Source: Nocardioides sp. S-1144 (GTDB lineage: Bacteria; Actinomycetota; Actinomycetes; Propionibacteriales; Nocardioidaceae). From it: 64,000 bases of DNA. Below, piece after piece: positions 7,159 through 16,682 of the stretch. The position numbers and the translations under genes were made by a program. The stretch is from NCBI RefSeq assembly GCF_005954645.2, contig NZ_CP040695.2:3534001-3598000 (forward strand), read 5' to 3'. Each line of letters starts with the position of its first letter. Within the stretch, counting starts at the first letter, position 1. The notes beneath the pieces are model-generated. The model was not told the DNA's origin. It saw nothing but the letters and a program-made list of their open reading frames with translations, and did no database searches.

Positions 7159-9534
7159 TCAGCTCTGCTGGATCGGGTCGGTGGCCCGCTTGTGCCCGTG
7201 CTCGACGTCCACGCCCGCCGGCCTCGTGACGCCGGCCCTCCCGCCGCCCGGTGCCTGCAGCCGCACGACGACCGACTTCGAGGTCGGGGTGTTGCTGCCC
7301 TCGGCCTTCGAGTCGAGCGGGATGAGCGGGTTGGTCTCGGGGTAGTAGGCCGCGGCGCAGCCGATCGGCTGGTCGTAGGCCACAATGCGGAACGCCGGCG
7401 CGGTGCGCTCCGAGCCGTCGTCCCACTCGCTGACGAGGTCGACCAGGTCGCCGTCCTCCCAGCCGAGGTGACGGATGTCGTCGGGGTTCACGAACACGAC
7501 GCGGCGCCCGTTCTTGACGCCGCGGTAGCGGTCGTCGAGCCCGTAGATCGTGGTGTTGAACTGGTCGTGGCTGCGCATCGTCTGCAGCAGCAGCCGTCCC
7601 TCGGGCACGGCCAGGACGTCGAGCGGCACCACCGAGAAGATCGCCCTGCCCACCGCCGTCGGGAAGGTGCGCGAGTCGCGGGGCGGGTGCGGGAGCACGA
7701 ACCCGCCGGGCCGCTCGACCTTCTCGTCGTAGGCCGCGCACCCGGGCACGACGTTCGCGATGCGACGCCGGATGGCCGAGTAGTCGGCCCGCAGGTCGGC
7801 CCACGGGATCTCGTAGGCCGCGCCGAGGGTCGCCAGCGCGAGCGAGCAGACGATGTCGACCTCCGAGCGCAGGTGCTCCGAGGCCGGTTCGAGCGGACCC
7901 TTCGACGCGTGGACCGCGGACATGGAGTCCTCGACGGTCACGCGCTGCTCCCGGCCGCCGGTGAGGTCCTTCTCCGAGCGGCCCAGCACGGGCAGGATCA
8001 GCGCCTCGCGGCCGGTGACGACGTGCGAGCGGTTCAGCTTGGTCGACACGTGGACGGTCAGGTCGGCCCGGCGCAGCGCGGCCTCGGTGACCTCGGTGTC
8101 GGAGACCGCGGAGGCGAAGTTGCCGCCCATGGCGAAGAAGACCCGCGCCCGGCCGTCGGTGAGCGCCTTGACCGAGTCGACGGTGTCGAAGCCGTGCTCG
8201 CGCGGCGGGTCGAAGCCGAACTCGGCCTGGAGGGCGTCGAGGAACTCCGGCTTGGGCCGCTCCCAGATGCCCATCGTGCGGTCACCCTGCACGTTGGAGT
8301 GGCCGCGCACGGGGCACAGGCCGGCGCCGGGCTTGCCGATGTTGCCCTGGGCCAGCGCGAGGTTGACGAGCTCCTTGATCGTGGCGACGGAGTTGCGGTG
8401 CTGGGTCAGGCCCATCGCCCAGCAGAAGACGGTGCGCGAGGAGGTGCGCAGCATCTCCCCGGCCTCCTCGACCTGGGCCCGGGTCAGGCCGGTGGCCCGC
8501 TCGATCTCGGACCAGTCCACCTGGCGCAGGTGCTCGACCCACGCCTCGTAGCCCTCGGTGTGCGCGGCGACGAAGTCGTGGTCGACGGCGTCGTGCTCGA
8601 GCAGGTAGGCCGCCAGACCCTGGAAGAGGGCCAGGTCGCCGTTGATGCGCACCGGGAGGAACAGGTCGGCCAGCGCCGTGCCGGGACCGACCATGCCGCG
8701 CGGCGTCTGCGGGTTCTTGAACCGCACCAGCCCCGCCTCCCGCAGCGGGTTGACCGCGATGATCCGGGCGCCGCGCTGCTTGGCGATCTCCAGCGCACTC
8801 AGCATGCGGGGGTGGTTGGTGCCCGGGTTCTGCCCGGCGATGACGATGAGCTCGGCGTCGTGGACGTCCTCGAGCGACACCGACCCCTTGCCGATGCCGA
8901 TGGTCTCGGCGAGGGCGACCGAGGTCGACTCGTGGCACATGTTCGAGCAGTCGGGCAGGTTGTTGGTCCCGAAGGCGCGCACGAACAGCTGGTACACGAA
9001 CGCGGCCTCGTTCGAGGTCTTGCCCGAGGTGTAGAAGATCGCCTCGTCGGGGCTGTCCAGGCCGCGCAGGTGCCCGGCGACGAGGGTGAACGCGTCGTCC
9101 CAGGAGATCGGCTCGTAGTGCGTGCTGCCGGCCCGCTTGACCATCGGCTCGGTGATCCGGCCCTGCTGGCCCAGCCAGTAGTCGGTGCGCTCCTCGAGCG
9201 CGGCCAGCGGGTGCTCGGCGAAGAAGCCCCGGTCGACGCAGCGGCGGGTCGCCTCCTCGGTGACCGCCTTGGCGCCGTTCTCGCAGAACTCCGCGGCGTG
9301 CCGGTGCCCCGCCGCCGGGTCCGGCCAGGCGCAGCCCTGGCAGTCGAAGCCGTCGACCTGGTTCAGCTTGAGCAGCGTGCGCGCGGTCCGGCTCGGACCC
9401 ATCTGCTCGACCGCGCGCTTGAGCGCCACGGCCACGGCGGTCTTGCCCGCGGCGGCGTGGGCCTCACCGCCGACCTCGAGGTCGGACTCGTCGATGTCGT
9501 CGCGGGGCGGCTTGCGGGCGAAGGGGCGGACCAT
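7159..9534 (-). CDS. FdhF/YdeP family molybdopterin oxidoreductase
   Basis: The ~791-residue protein belongs to the formate-dehydrogenase-like Mo-bisMGD family. It has an N-terminal CQGC pair (FDCQGCAWPDP), GRITEPMVKR, ISWDDAF, FYTSGKTSNEAAF, then LPDCSNMCHESTS. By hand alignment the Cys of PDC falls where E. coli FdhF has its Mo-ligating selenocysteine. AGQNPGTNHPRML and a C-terminal molydop-binding domain (GRLLLQTMRSHDQFNTTIYG) follow. No twin-arginine signal is seen, so it is cytosolic. The ATG at 9534 has GAGG about 9 bp upstream; ATG 9543 and GTG 9573 are alternatives. YdeP-type proteins are linked to acid resistance in E. coli, but the substrate here is unknown. Confidence 0.88.
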   Translation of the reverse strand: MVRPFARKPPRDDIDESDLEVGGEAHAAAGKTAVAVALKRAVEQMGPSRTARTLLKLNQVDGFDCQGCAWPDPAAGHRHAAEFCENGAKAVTEEATRRCVDRGFFAEHPLAALEERTDYWLGQQGRITEPMVKRAGSTHYEPISWDDAFTLVAGHLRGLDSPDEAIFYTSGKTSNEAAFVYQLFVRAFGTNNLPDCSNMCHESTSVALAETIGIGKGSVSLEDVHDAELIVIAGQNPGTNHPRMLSALEIAKQRGARIIAVNPLREAGLVRFKNPQTPRGMVGPGTALADLFLPVRINGDLALFQGLAAYLLEHDAVDHDFVAAHTEGYEAWVEHLRQVDWSEIERATGLTRAQVEEAGEMLRTSSRTVFCWAMGLTQHRNSVATIKELVNLALAQGNIGKPGAGLCPVRGHSNVQGDRTMGIWERPKPEFLDALQAEFGFDPPREHGFDTVDSVKALTDGRARVFFAMGGNFASAVSDTEVTEAALRRADLTVHVSTKLNRSHVVTGREALILPVLGRSEKDLTGGREQRVTVEDSMSAVHASKGPLEPASEHLRSEVDIVCSLALATLGAAYEIPWADLRADYSAIRRRIANVVPGCAAYDEKVERPGGFVLPHPPRDSRTFPTAVGRAIFSVVPLDVLAVPEGRLLLQTMRSHDQFNTTIYGLDDRYRGVKNGRRVVFVNPDDIRHLGWEDGDLVDLVSEWDDGSERTAPAFRIVAYDQPIGCAAAYYPETNPLIPLDSKAEGSNTPTSKSVVVRLQAPGGGRAGVTRPAGVDVEHGHKRATDPIQQS

Positions 9535-9754
9535 GCCCCACATCCTCGCCCCTGCCCGGTCGACCGGGGTCACCCCGGGGAGGCCACCGGGCGCAATAGC
9601 CCGTCATGACCTGTCCGTGCGCGCCCGGACGCGCTAGTTTCAGCCGACCTCCCGACCCTCCCGGGTCGGTGCCCTGCGCCACGCTCCCTGCCGGCCCGGC
9701 ACGTCCCCTCGTGCCCGGCAGGCGGGCACGCCCCCACCTCCCCGAGGAGATCCC

Positions 9755-10339
9755 ATGTCCCAGTCACCGCCTCCCCCGCCGCCGCCCGGCGGCTACGGCT
9801 CACCGCCCCCGGCCGGCGGCTACGGGGCCCCGCCCCCGCCGCCGGTGGGCGTGCCCCGCCCCGGCGAGCTGGTCGACCGGTTCGTCGCCCGGCTGATCGA
9901 CGGGGTGATCCTCGGCGTCGTCTACGGCATCGTCTACTCGATCTTCAGCGCGATCTTCCTGCGGGGCTTCGGCTACTCGACCGGCGAGTGGCTGCTGTTC
10001 TGGATCTTCGCCTCGATCGTCATCAGCGTGGTCTGGGTCGGCTACTTCGCCTACCTCGAGTCGGCCCGTGGTGCCACGATCGGCAAGCAGGTGATGAAGC
10101 TCAAGGTGGTCGGCCCCGACGGCGTCGCGAACCCGACGCTCGAGCAGGCCGCCCGGCGCAACGTCTGGCTGGCCGCCAACCTCCTCAACATCATCCCGAT
10201 CATCGGGGCGGTGCTGAGCTTCCTGGCCAGCGTCGCGGCGGTCGTGATGATCGCCGTCGGGATCAACGGCGACCCGCAGCGCCGCCAGGCCTGGCACGAC
10301 CGGTTCGCCGGCGGCACGCAGGTGCTCAAGGTCGGCTGA
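9755..10339 (+). CDS. RDD family membrane protein
   Basis: The 194-residue protein has a Pro/Gly/Tyr-rich cytosolic N-terminus (about residues 1-38). The RDD domain starts at PGELVDRFVARLIDG (about 40-54) and has hydrophobic helices at about 52-74, 84-106 and 145-172. The conserved GATIGKQVMKLKVV loop is present, and the protein ends in AWHDRFAGGTQVL. RDD proteins are small membrane proteins of mostly unknown role. The ATG follows GAGGAGA, a good ribosome binding site. It is transcribed away from the YdeP gene and converges on the next small gene. Confidence 0.88.
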   Translation: MSQSPPPPPPPGGYGSPPPAGGYGAPPPPPVGVPRPGELVDRFVARLIDGVILGVVYGIVYSIFSAIFLRGFGYSTGEWLLFWIFASIVISVVWVGYFAYLESARGATIGKQVMKLKVVGPDGVANPTLEQAARRNVWLAANLLNIIPIIGAVLSFLASVAAVVMIAVGINGDPQRRQAWHDRFAGGTQVLKVG

Positions 10340-10366
10340 CCCGCGCCGCCGCGACCGCCGCCGGGA

Positions 10367-10786
10367 TCAGCGTCCCGGCGGCGGGAAGGCCGGCGGCGGG
10401 AAGGCCGGCGGCGGCCCCGAGGGGTGCGCCGGGCGCTGGACGTCGGCGGCGACGACGTCCTTGTGGAAGCGCCGGTGGACGTGGAGCGGCTCGCCGAGCG
10501 AGGTGCACCTCCACCACAGCCCCGACGGCGGCCCGACCTGGACCGAGCGCGGCACCTCCGCCAGCACCCCGGTGACCTTGGACTGGCTCCACGTCGTGCC
10601 GGCCAGCACCAGGATCCGACGGTCGGTGACCACCACGACGCGGTACTTGTTGGCGAAGACCAGGATCAGCACCGAGAGCAGCAGCCACCACTGGCTGATC
10701 TTCTGGCCGCCGAACACGGCCTGCACCTGCTCGCCCGGCTGCAGGTGGGGACGGGCCTTCTCGAGCATCGTGTCGCGCAGCGCCAT
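10367..10786 (-). CDS. Hypothetical protein with PH-like (YdaP-type) membrane-associated region
   Basis: A 139-residue protein of no named family that I can assign. Residues 1-30 are amphipathic (MALRDTMLEKARPHLQPGEQ), and a hydrophobic stretch (WWLLLSVLILVFANKY) spans about 33-48. VVVVTDRRILVLAGT resembles the start of bacterial PH domains that follow a membrane helix. The C-terminus is Pro-rich with a repeated PPAFPPPAFPPPG. Coding character is good and the gene has its own start; it converges on the RDD gene. Function unknown. Confidence 0.65.
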   Translation of the reverse strand: MALRDTMLEKARPHLQPGEQVQAVFGGQKISQWWLLLSVLILVFANKYRVVVVTDRRILVLAGTTWSQSKVTGVLAEVPRSVQVGPPSGLWWRCTSLGEPLHVHRRFHKDVVAADVQRPAHPSGPPPAFPPPAFPPPGR

Positions 10787-10895
10787 GCCGGGTTCTCCTC
10801 GGGGTCGACGGGCCGGTGGACCCGGCCGGCGGCCGTCGTCTCCCCGACGGCCAGGTTCTCCACTCCCCGTTCCCGGCGCGCACTAACCTCGATCC

Positions 10896-11831
10896 GTGCA
10901 GCTAGGTCAGTACCCGTCCCCGCGTCACGTCGTCGCCCACCTCAGCGACCCGCACCTGCTCGCCGCCGGTGGTCTCCAGTACGGCGCCGTCGACCCCGAG
11001 CGGGGCCTGCTGCTGGCCCTCGAGCGCCTGCGGCACCTCGACCCGGCGCCCCAGGTGCTGCTCTTCACCGGTGACCTCGCCGACAAGGCCCAGCCGGCGG
11101 CGTACGTGCGGCTGCGCGAGCTCGTCGAGCCGGTGGCCGCCGACCTCGGCGCGCAGGTCGTCTGGACGATGGGCAACCACGACGAGCGGGCGGCCTACGC
11201 CGCGAACCTGTACGGCGAGCACGGCCACGACGGCCCGCAGGACCGGGTCCTCGAGGTCGACGGGCTGCGCGTCGTCGCCCTCGACACCAGCGTGCCCGGC
11301 TACCACCACGGCGAGCTGGAGCCGGCCCAGCTGGCCTGGCTGGCCGACGTCCTCGCCACGCCGGCACCGCACGGCACCGTCCTGGCGATGCACCACCCGC
11401 CGATCCCGGTGCCGATGCTGCGGGCCGCCGAGGTGATCGAGCTCGAGGACCAGGCCGCGCTCGCCGCGGTGCTGGCCGGCACCGACGTCCGCGTCATCCT
11501 GGCCGGGCACCTGCACATCTCGACGTACTCCACCTTCGCCGGGATCCCGGTCTCGGTCGCCTCGGCGTCCTGCTACACCAGCGACCCCGCCCCGGTCGAG
11601 CGGTTCGTGTCGGGCGTCGACGGGCACCAGGCGTTCACGGTGGCGCACCTGTACGCCGACCGCGTCGTCCACACGATCGTGCCGCTGGCCCCCGCCCCCG
11701 AGGTGACCGGGTTCCCGGCCGACGTCGTGGCCCAGCTCGAGGCCCTCACGCCCGCCGAGCGGCGCGAGCTGCTGTCGCGCAAGAACTCCGACTTCAACAT
11801 CGACCTCGAGGGCCCCTTCGACGACGAGTGA
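10896..11831 (+). CDS. Metallophosphoesterase (CpdA-like phosphodiesterase)
   Basis: The 311-residue class III cyclic-nucleotide-phosphodiesterase-like enzyme carries the five metal-binding motifs in order: HLSDPHL (Asp18, His20), TGDLADKA, GNHDER, AMHHPP and AGHLHIST. CpdA-type enzymes hydrolyse cAMP or other phosphodiesters with a dimetal centre; the exact substrate is not determined. It starts with GTG at 10896, since upstream there is no other in-frame start with coding character. Its stop lies 3 bp from the stop of the convergent FHA-ABC gene. Confidence 0.87.
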   Translation: MQLGQYPSPRHVVAHLSDPHLLAAGGLQYGAVDPERGLLLALERLRHLDPAPQVLLFTGDLADKAQPAAYVRLRELVEPVAADLGAQVVWTMGNHDERAAYAANLYGEHGHDGPQDRVLEVDGLRVVALDTSVPGYHHGELEPAQLAWLADVLATPAPHGTVLAMHHPPIPVPMLRAAEVIELEDQAALAAVLAGTDVRVILAGHLHISTYSTFAGIPVSVASASCYTSDPAPVERFVSGVDGHQAFTVAHLYADRVVHTIVPLAPAPEVTGFPADVVAQLEALTPAERRELLSRKNSDFNIDLEGPFDDE

Positions 11832-11834
11832 GGC

Positions 11835-14384
11835 TCAGCCGTCGGAGGTCGCGCTGCGGCGTACCAGCCAGAACCCGATGCCGACGGCGATCGCGCCCAG
11901 GAGGCCGAGCACCATCACGTCCATCACGAAGTGGGCGCCGCCGGCCCGCGCGATCCAGTCCTCCTTCTCGCGGTCGCCCTGGGCCCGGGTCAGGCCCATG
12001 GCCGAGGCGCAGGCGGCGTAGGCCCACCGCGACGGCGAGAGCCAGGCGATCTGCTCCAGCACCGGCCGGTTGATCGCGAACAGCGAGCCCGAGAGCACGA
12101 GCTGGACCATGATCATGCCGACCAGCGCCGGCATCGTCTGCTCGCTGCTGGTCACCAGGGCCGACAGGCACAGCCCCACGACCGCCATCGTGAACGACAG
12201 CGCCCCGATCGTCAGCGCGATCCGGGCCGTGCCCAGCTCGCCGTCGGCCCCGGGCAGGCCGACGACCGCGATGAAGGTGACCACCAGCCCCTGCAGGAAC
12301 GCCGCGGAGCCGAGCACCACGATCTTGCTGGCGAAGTAGACGCCGGGCGAGAGGCCCACGGCGTACTCGCGCCGGAAGATCGGCCGCTCCCCCACGAGCT
12401 CGCGGATGGCGATCGCGGTCCCCATCAGGCAGGCCGCCACGATCAGGACGATGAGGCGCTGGGAGGCCTCGCCGGGCGAGAGGACCTTGTCGACGAGGTC
12501 GCCGAAGGGCTGGCCGTCCTGGGTCGGCTGACAGCGCAGCGGGCCGACCGAGTCGCTGTTGGGTGGACAGCGCCGGGTGTCGTCGAGGGAGAGCCCCGAG
12601 CCGCCGGGGACGAGCCGGCTCAGGCCGCCCAGCACCAGCGGCAGCGCGATCAGCATGGTCAGCAGCAGCCGGTCGGCCACCACGACGGCGGTGTTGCGGC
12701 GCACCATCGTCGAGAGCTGCCGGGTGATCGACTGGCGCGGCGGCGCCGGCACGGGCGCCGCAGGCCCCGGCAGGCGGCCGGTGTCGGTCGACGACCGCGG
12801 CGGCGCGATCCGCGACCACAGGTCCGGCTCGTCGAGCAGGTCGAAGACCTCCGGGTAGTTGCTGACCCCGAAGTGCGCCAGGACGCCGGCCGGCGGCCCG
12901 AAGTAGGCGATCCGACCGCCGGGGGCGAGGACCATCACGTTGTCGCACACGTCGAGGGCGAGCACGGAGTGGGTGACGACCACGACGACGCGACCGTCGT
13001 CGGCGAGCGAGCGCAGCTGCCGCATCACCTCGAGGTCGAGGCCGGGGTCGAGGCCGGACGTCGGCTCGTCGAGGAAGAGCAGCGGCGGCGCGGTGAGCAG
13101 CTCGGTGGCGATGGAGACCCGCTTCTTCTGCCCACCCGACAGCTCGGTGCCGATCCGGTTGTCGAGCCGCTGCTGCAGCTGGAGCTGCCCGGCCACGGTG
13201 TGCACGCGGTGGGCGCGCTCCTCCGGGCGGGTGTCGGGCGGCAGCCGCAGCTCGGCGGCGTAGCCGAGGGCCTGGCGGACCTTGAGCTGCGGGTGCTGGA
13301 TGTCCTGCTGGGGCACCAGGCCGATCTGGAAGCGCAGCTGGTCGTAGTGGGCGTAGAGGTCGTGGCCCTGCCAGATGACCCGGCCGTGGGTCGCCGGCCG
13401 CAGCCCGGTGAGCGCCCCGAGCAGGGTCGACTTGCCCGCGCCGGAGGGACCGATGACGGCCGTGAGCGACGACGGCGCCAGCGTGAACGAGACGTTCTCG
13501 AGCAGCCGCTTGCCCCCGCCCACGACCACGGAGAGCCCGTCGACGTAGAGGGTGAACTCGTGCTGGGTGGCGGAGGTCAGCAGCTGCGCGCCGTCCCACC
13601 GGAAGGTCTGGTTGCCGACGATGACCTCGGACCCGGGGTCGACCCGGGTGGAGCCGGCGACCCGCTGGCCGTTGACGAAGACGCCGTTGAAGCTGCCGAG
13701 GTCGTGCAGCACCGCCGGGCCGTGCTGCTGCCCGAGCTCGAGGCGGGCGTGGAACCGTGACGCCAGCGGGTCGTCGAGCACGATGTCGTTGGACAGGTCG
13801 CGCCCGATCGTCACCGACCGGCCGAAGCCCGCGCTGGCCGGCATCATGGTGCGGCCGTGCTCGAGCTGGCCGGGGGGCAGCACCGCCTGGGCGACCACGG
13901 GCGCCTCGCCGAGCGGCGGCGGCGTCGGCTGGTACGGCGGCGGGGCCGCGCCGTGTCGCGGCGCCCCGGCGTGCTGGGCGGGCTGGGCGGGCTGGGCGGG
14001 CTGGGCGGGCTGGGCGGGCTGGTGCGGCTGGGCGGGACTCGGCGCCCGGTACGGCGGCGGGACCGGCGCGGGCCGGACCGCGGCCACCAGCCAGGCGAGG
14101 ATCGTCTCGCCGTGCGGGTCGCCGAGGGCGTACGACGTCGCGGCCGGGCCCACGGGGAGCCGGGAGACCCGCGCGCCGCCGACGAAGGTGCCGCCGGTGC
14201 TGGAGTCGGCGACGAACCAGGAGTCGCCGTGGCGCTCGAAGGTCAGGTGGTGCCGCGAGGCGCGCGGGTCGGCGACCACCACGTCGCAGGTCTGCTCGCG
14301 CCCGACGACGACCCGGTCCTGGTCGAACTCGCGCGGGCCGAGGGCGGACTGCACGACGAGGCGTGCGCGGGGGTGGTCGCTCAT
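11835..14384 (-). CDS. Double-FHA ABC transporter (Rv1747-like), ATPase and permease fused
   Basis: The ~849-residue half-transporter has FHA1 (VVVGREQTCDVVVAD, then SRHHLTFERHG) and a Pro/Ala/Gln-rich linker encoded by a 9-bp tandem repeat. FHA2 follows (VTIGRDLSNDIVLDD, then GSFNGVFVNGQRV). The ABC ATPase has Walker A GPSGAGKST, signature LSGGQKKR, Walker B LLFLDEPTSGLD and the switch His in VVVTHS. An ABC-2 permease with about six helices ends the protein. The same domain order occurs in M. tuberculosis Rv1747, which is phosphorylated by PknF and read through its FHA domains. A membrane Ser/Thr kinase lies 12 kb away in this locus. ATG at 14384 is preferred; a GTG 12 bp upstream has no clear ribosome binding site. 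Confidence 0.92.
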   Translation of the reverse strand: MSDHPRARLVVQSALGPREFDQDRVVVGREQTCDVVVADPRASRHHLTFERHGDSWFVADSSTGGTFVGGARVSRLPVGPAATSYALGDPHGETILAWLVAAVRPAPVPPPYRAPSPAQPHQPAQPAQPAQPAQPAQHAGAPRHGAAPPPYQPTPPPLGEAPVVAQAVLPPGQLEHGRTMMPASAGFGRSVTIGRDLSNDIVLDDPLASRFHARLELGQQHGPAVLHDLGSFNGVFVNGQRVAGSTRVDPGSEVIVGNQTFRWDGAQLLTSATQHEFTLYVDGLSVVVGGGKRLLENVSFTLAPSSLTAVIGPSGAGKSTLLGALTGLRPATHGRVIWQGHDLYAHYDQLRFQIGLVPQQDIQHPQLKVRQALGYAAELRLPPDTRPEERAHRVHTVAGQLQLQQRLDNRIGTELSGGQKKRVSIATELLTAPPLLFLDEPTSGLDPGLDLEVMRQLRSLADDGRVVVVVTHSVLALDVCDNVMVLAPGGRIAYFGPPAGVLAHFGVSNYPEVFDLLDEPDLWSRIAPPRSSTDTGRLPGPAAPVPAPPRQSITRQLSTMVRRNTAVVVADRLLLTMLIALPLVLGGLSRLVPGGSGLSLDDTRRCPPNSDSVGPLRCQPTQDGQPFGDLVDKVLSPGEASQRLIVLIVAACLMGTAIAIRELVGERPIFRREYAVGLSPGVYFASKIVVLGSAAFLQGLVVTFIAVVGLPGADGELGTARIALTIGALSFTMAVVGLCLSALVTSSEQTMPALVGMIMVQLVLSGSLFAINRPVLEQIAWLSPSRWAYAACASAMGLTRAQGDREKEDWIARAGGAHFVMDVMVLGLLGAIAVGIGFWLVRRSATSDG
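13972..14025 (-). repeat. 9-bp tandem repeat inside FHA-ABC linker
   Basis: About five near-perfect copies of a 9-bp unit (GGCTGGGCG on the plus strand), with a degenerate sixth, encode a repeated Gln-Pro-Ala tripeptide between the two FHA domains. It keeps frame (9 = 3 x 3), so copy number may vary without breaking the protein. It is also a place where read errors would not be obvious. Confidence 0.85.
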
Positions 14385-14444
14385 GACGTGCGACACCCTA
14401 ACCGCGCCGGTCCCGACAGCTCACGAGCCGGCCCACGAGCCGCC

Positions 14445-16682
14445 TCACGAGCGCCGGCGGAAGGAGCGGACGGCGACGACGGACAGCAGCCGGCGCCGTC
14501 GGGTGGCCGCCGAGGTCATCGCCCTGCGCTCGGCGTCCACCAGCGCCCAGAACTCCGCGGCCACCGCCGCGTCGGGCTCGGTCGGGCCGAAGACCAGCCC
14601 GTCGGCGTGCCGGGCCAGGGCCGGCGCGGCCGCCGACGGCACGTGGGGGGCCTGCTCGCGACGGGTCAGGGTGCTGCCGACCGGGACCGGCCGGCCGAGG
14701 TCGCGGGCGTGGTCGACCAGCTCGCGCCAGCCCCCGACCACCCGCTCCGAGGCCTGTGCGGCGCCGCGACGCCGGCGGCGGCGCCAGCCCTTGAGCCCGG
14801 CGACGGTGCCGACGACCAGCAGGGCCAGCAGCAGCGGGCCGCCGACGGCGACCAGCACCCAGCCGAACCAGCCGGCGACGACCGCGTCGTCGTCCTGCTC
14901 CTTGCGGTCGATCCTGCGCGCCTCGAGCTCGGCCTCGGTCTGCTCGGCCAGCGTCGACGGCGGCGGGACCGGTGCCGGCGGCGGGACGACGGTGCCGCTC
15001 ATCTCCTGCTCGGCCAGCGGCGGCTGCTCCGCGGGCCGGTCGAGGTCCATGAACGTCTCGGTCGGCAGCGTCCGCCAGCTGCCGTCGGCGAGCTGCACCT
15101 CGACCCACGCCGAGACGTCACGGCCCTGGACGGCGCCGTCGTCGGGCACCACGGCACCAAGCACCACCCGCGCCGGCACGCCGACCTTGTTGGCCAGCAG
15201 CGCCATCACCGCGGCGTACTGCTCGTCGTTGCCGACCGCGATCGGTGCGTTGGCGAACTCGTCGCCGAGGCGCTTGACGTGGTGGCCCGGGTGGTAGATC
15301 CGCTCGGCCTGGAGGACGCCGTCGGAGTACTTGCCCTCGACCTTGAGGTGCTCGGCGATCGCGAAGACCCGCTCCATCGGCTCCGACGCCCCGGCCGACC
15401 ACTGCACCGCCTGGGTGTCGAGGAACGAGGCCGCGAACGGGACGTCGGTGACGACCTGGGCCGGCGCGTCGGTCGGCGACAGCTCGTCGTCGGGCTCGAC
15501 GGCGGTGAAGTGGTAGACGTCGCCCGGCCGCACCCCGGTCGGGACGACGGCGGTCGACGTGGCCAGGTTGTAGCGCCAGGACTCCGCCTTCGTGGTCGCG
15601 TCGCCGGCGTCGAAGCGGAGCTCCTGGAGCGCGCCGACGGTCGGCAGCCAGACGCCGTCGTAGCCGTCGCCGACGGTGACCTCGACCGAGACCCGGTCGC
15701 CCTCGACCGGGTTGTCGATCGTGCTGGAGACGCGCTGGAACGTGTCGGTGGTGGTGGAGGGGTCGGCCCCCTCGGAGGCGCCCCACACGATCCCGTCGTA
15801 GTGGTCGAGGGTGGCGATCCGCAGCCGGGAGCCGGCGGGCGCGCCGTCGAGGGTGAGGAGCGTCTCGTCGTACAGGTTCTCCGCCTCGACCGGCTCGGGC
15901 TCCTCGACGTAGCGCCGGAACGACGCCAGCGGCGAGGGGTACTGCCCGATGTCGAAGGGCGGGCGCACCTGGGTGCGCAGCACGGTGCGGCCGGTGTCGT
16001 CGCCGAACGCCACGGACGTGACCGGCATCGCCAGCGCCCCCGCGCCGGCGACCAGGACGACGCCGACGACGCCGCGCCGCCAGCGGCCGCGGCGTCCCTC
16101 GACCGGACGCCGGCGCCGCGACTCGCGGACGGCGACCCAGCCGATCGCGAGGGCCGCGAAGAGCGTGCCCTGGAGCCACAGCGACTGCGGGCGCGCGACG
16201 CCGAGCAGGATCACCGCGACGAGCAGCAGCACCGGCGCGAGCAGCCCCAGCGCCGAGCGCAGGAGCGCCGGGCCGGAGCGGACCCCCACGGTGAGGCCGC
16301 CGAGCAGCCCGGCGACCAGGCCGAGCGTCCACGGCAGCACGAGGACCTCGCCCGTGCCCTGGACGGGCGGGAGGGTGGTGAGCAGCTCCTTCCAGCCCCC
16401 GACGACCTGGTCGGCCACGGTGCCGACCGACGTCGCGGCGACCAGCGCGCCGACGCCGAGGAACACCGGGACCCCCAGCGTCACCGCCGCGATGCCGGGC
16501 CAGCGCATCGCCCGCACGAGGCCGGTGAGCGCGAGGCCGAGGACCAGGCCGAGCACCGCGACGAGCAGGTGGGCGACGCCGGTGAAGGTGGTCGCCAGCC
16601 CGACCAGGGCGACCAGGCACAGGGCGAGGAGGAAGCCGAGGTCGACGGCGGTCTCGCGGGAGGGGAGGAAGCGGCGCATCAC
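14445..16682 (-). CDS. TgpA-like membrane protein with degenerate transglutaminase domain
   Basis: The 745-residue protein has six to seven hydrophobic helices in residues ~12-235, as in DUF3488/TgpA N-terminal domains. An extracytoplasmic region follows, with a transglutaminase-core-like segment (GNDEQYAAVMALLANKVGVPARVVLG, about 484-509), a helix near 615-640 and a cytosolic basic tail. The expected catalytic triad is missing: Asp486 stands where the Cys should be, SAWVEV replaces HAWVEV (Ser about 524), and LPTET stands where the DPTP Asp is expected. I infer a non-catalytic structural role. Its ATG overlaps the DUF58 stop (ATGA), and the FHA-ABC gene follows after about 60 bp. Confidence 0.85.
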   Translation of the reverse strand: MMRRFLPSRETAVDLGFLLALCLVALVGLATTFTGVAHLLVAVLGLVLGLALTGLVRAMRWPGIAAVTLGVPVFLGVGALVAATSVGTVADQVVGGWKELLTTLPPVQGTGEVLVLPWTLGLVAGLLGGLTVGVRSGPALLRSALGLLAPVLLLVAVILLGVARPQSLWLQGTLFAALAIGWVAVRESRRRRPVEGRRGRWRRGVVGVVLVAGAGALAMPVTSVAFGDDTGRTVLRTQVRPPFDIGQYPSPLASFRRYVEEPEPVEAENLYDETLLTLDGAPAGSRLRIATLDHYDGIVWGASEGADPSTTTDTFQRVSSTIDNPVEGDRVSVEVTVGDGYDGVWLPTVGALQELRFDAGDATTKAESWRYNLATSTAVVPTGVRPGDVYHFTAVEPDDELSPTDAPAQVVTDVPFAASFLDTQAVQWSAGASEPMERVFAIAEHLKVEGKYSDGVLQAERIYHPGHHVKRLGDEFANAPIAVGNDEQYAAVMALLANKVGVPARVVLGAVVPDDGAVQGRDVSAWVEVQLADGSWRTLPTETFMDLDRPAEQPPLAEQEMSGTVVPPPAPVPPPSTLAEQTEAELEARRIDRKEQDDDAVVAGWFGWVLVAVGGPLLLALLVVGTVAGLKGWRRRRRRGAAQASERVVGGWRELVDHARDLGRPVPVGSTLTRREQAPHVPSAAAPALARHADGLVFGPTEPDAAVAAEFWALVDAERRAMTSAATRRRRLLSVVAVRSFRRRS

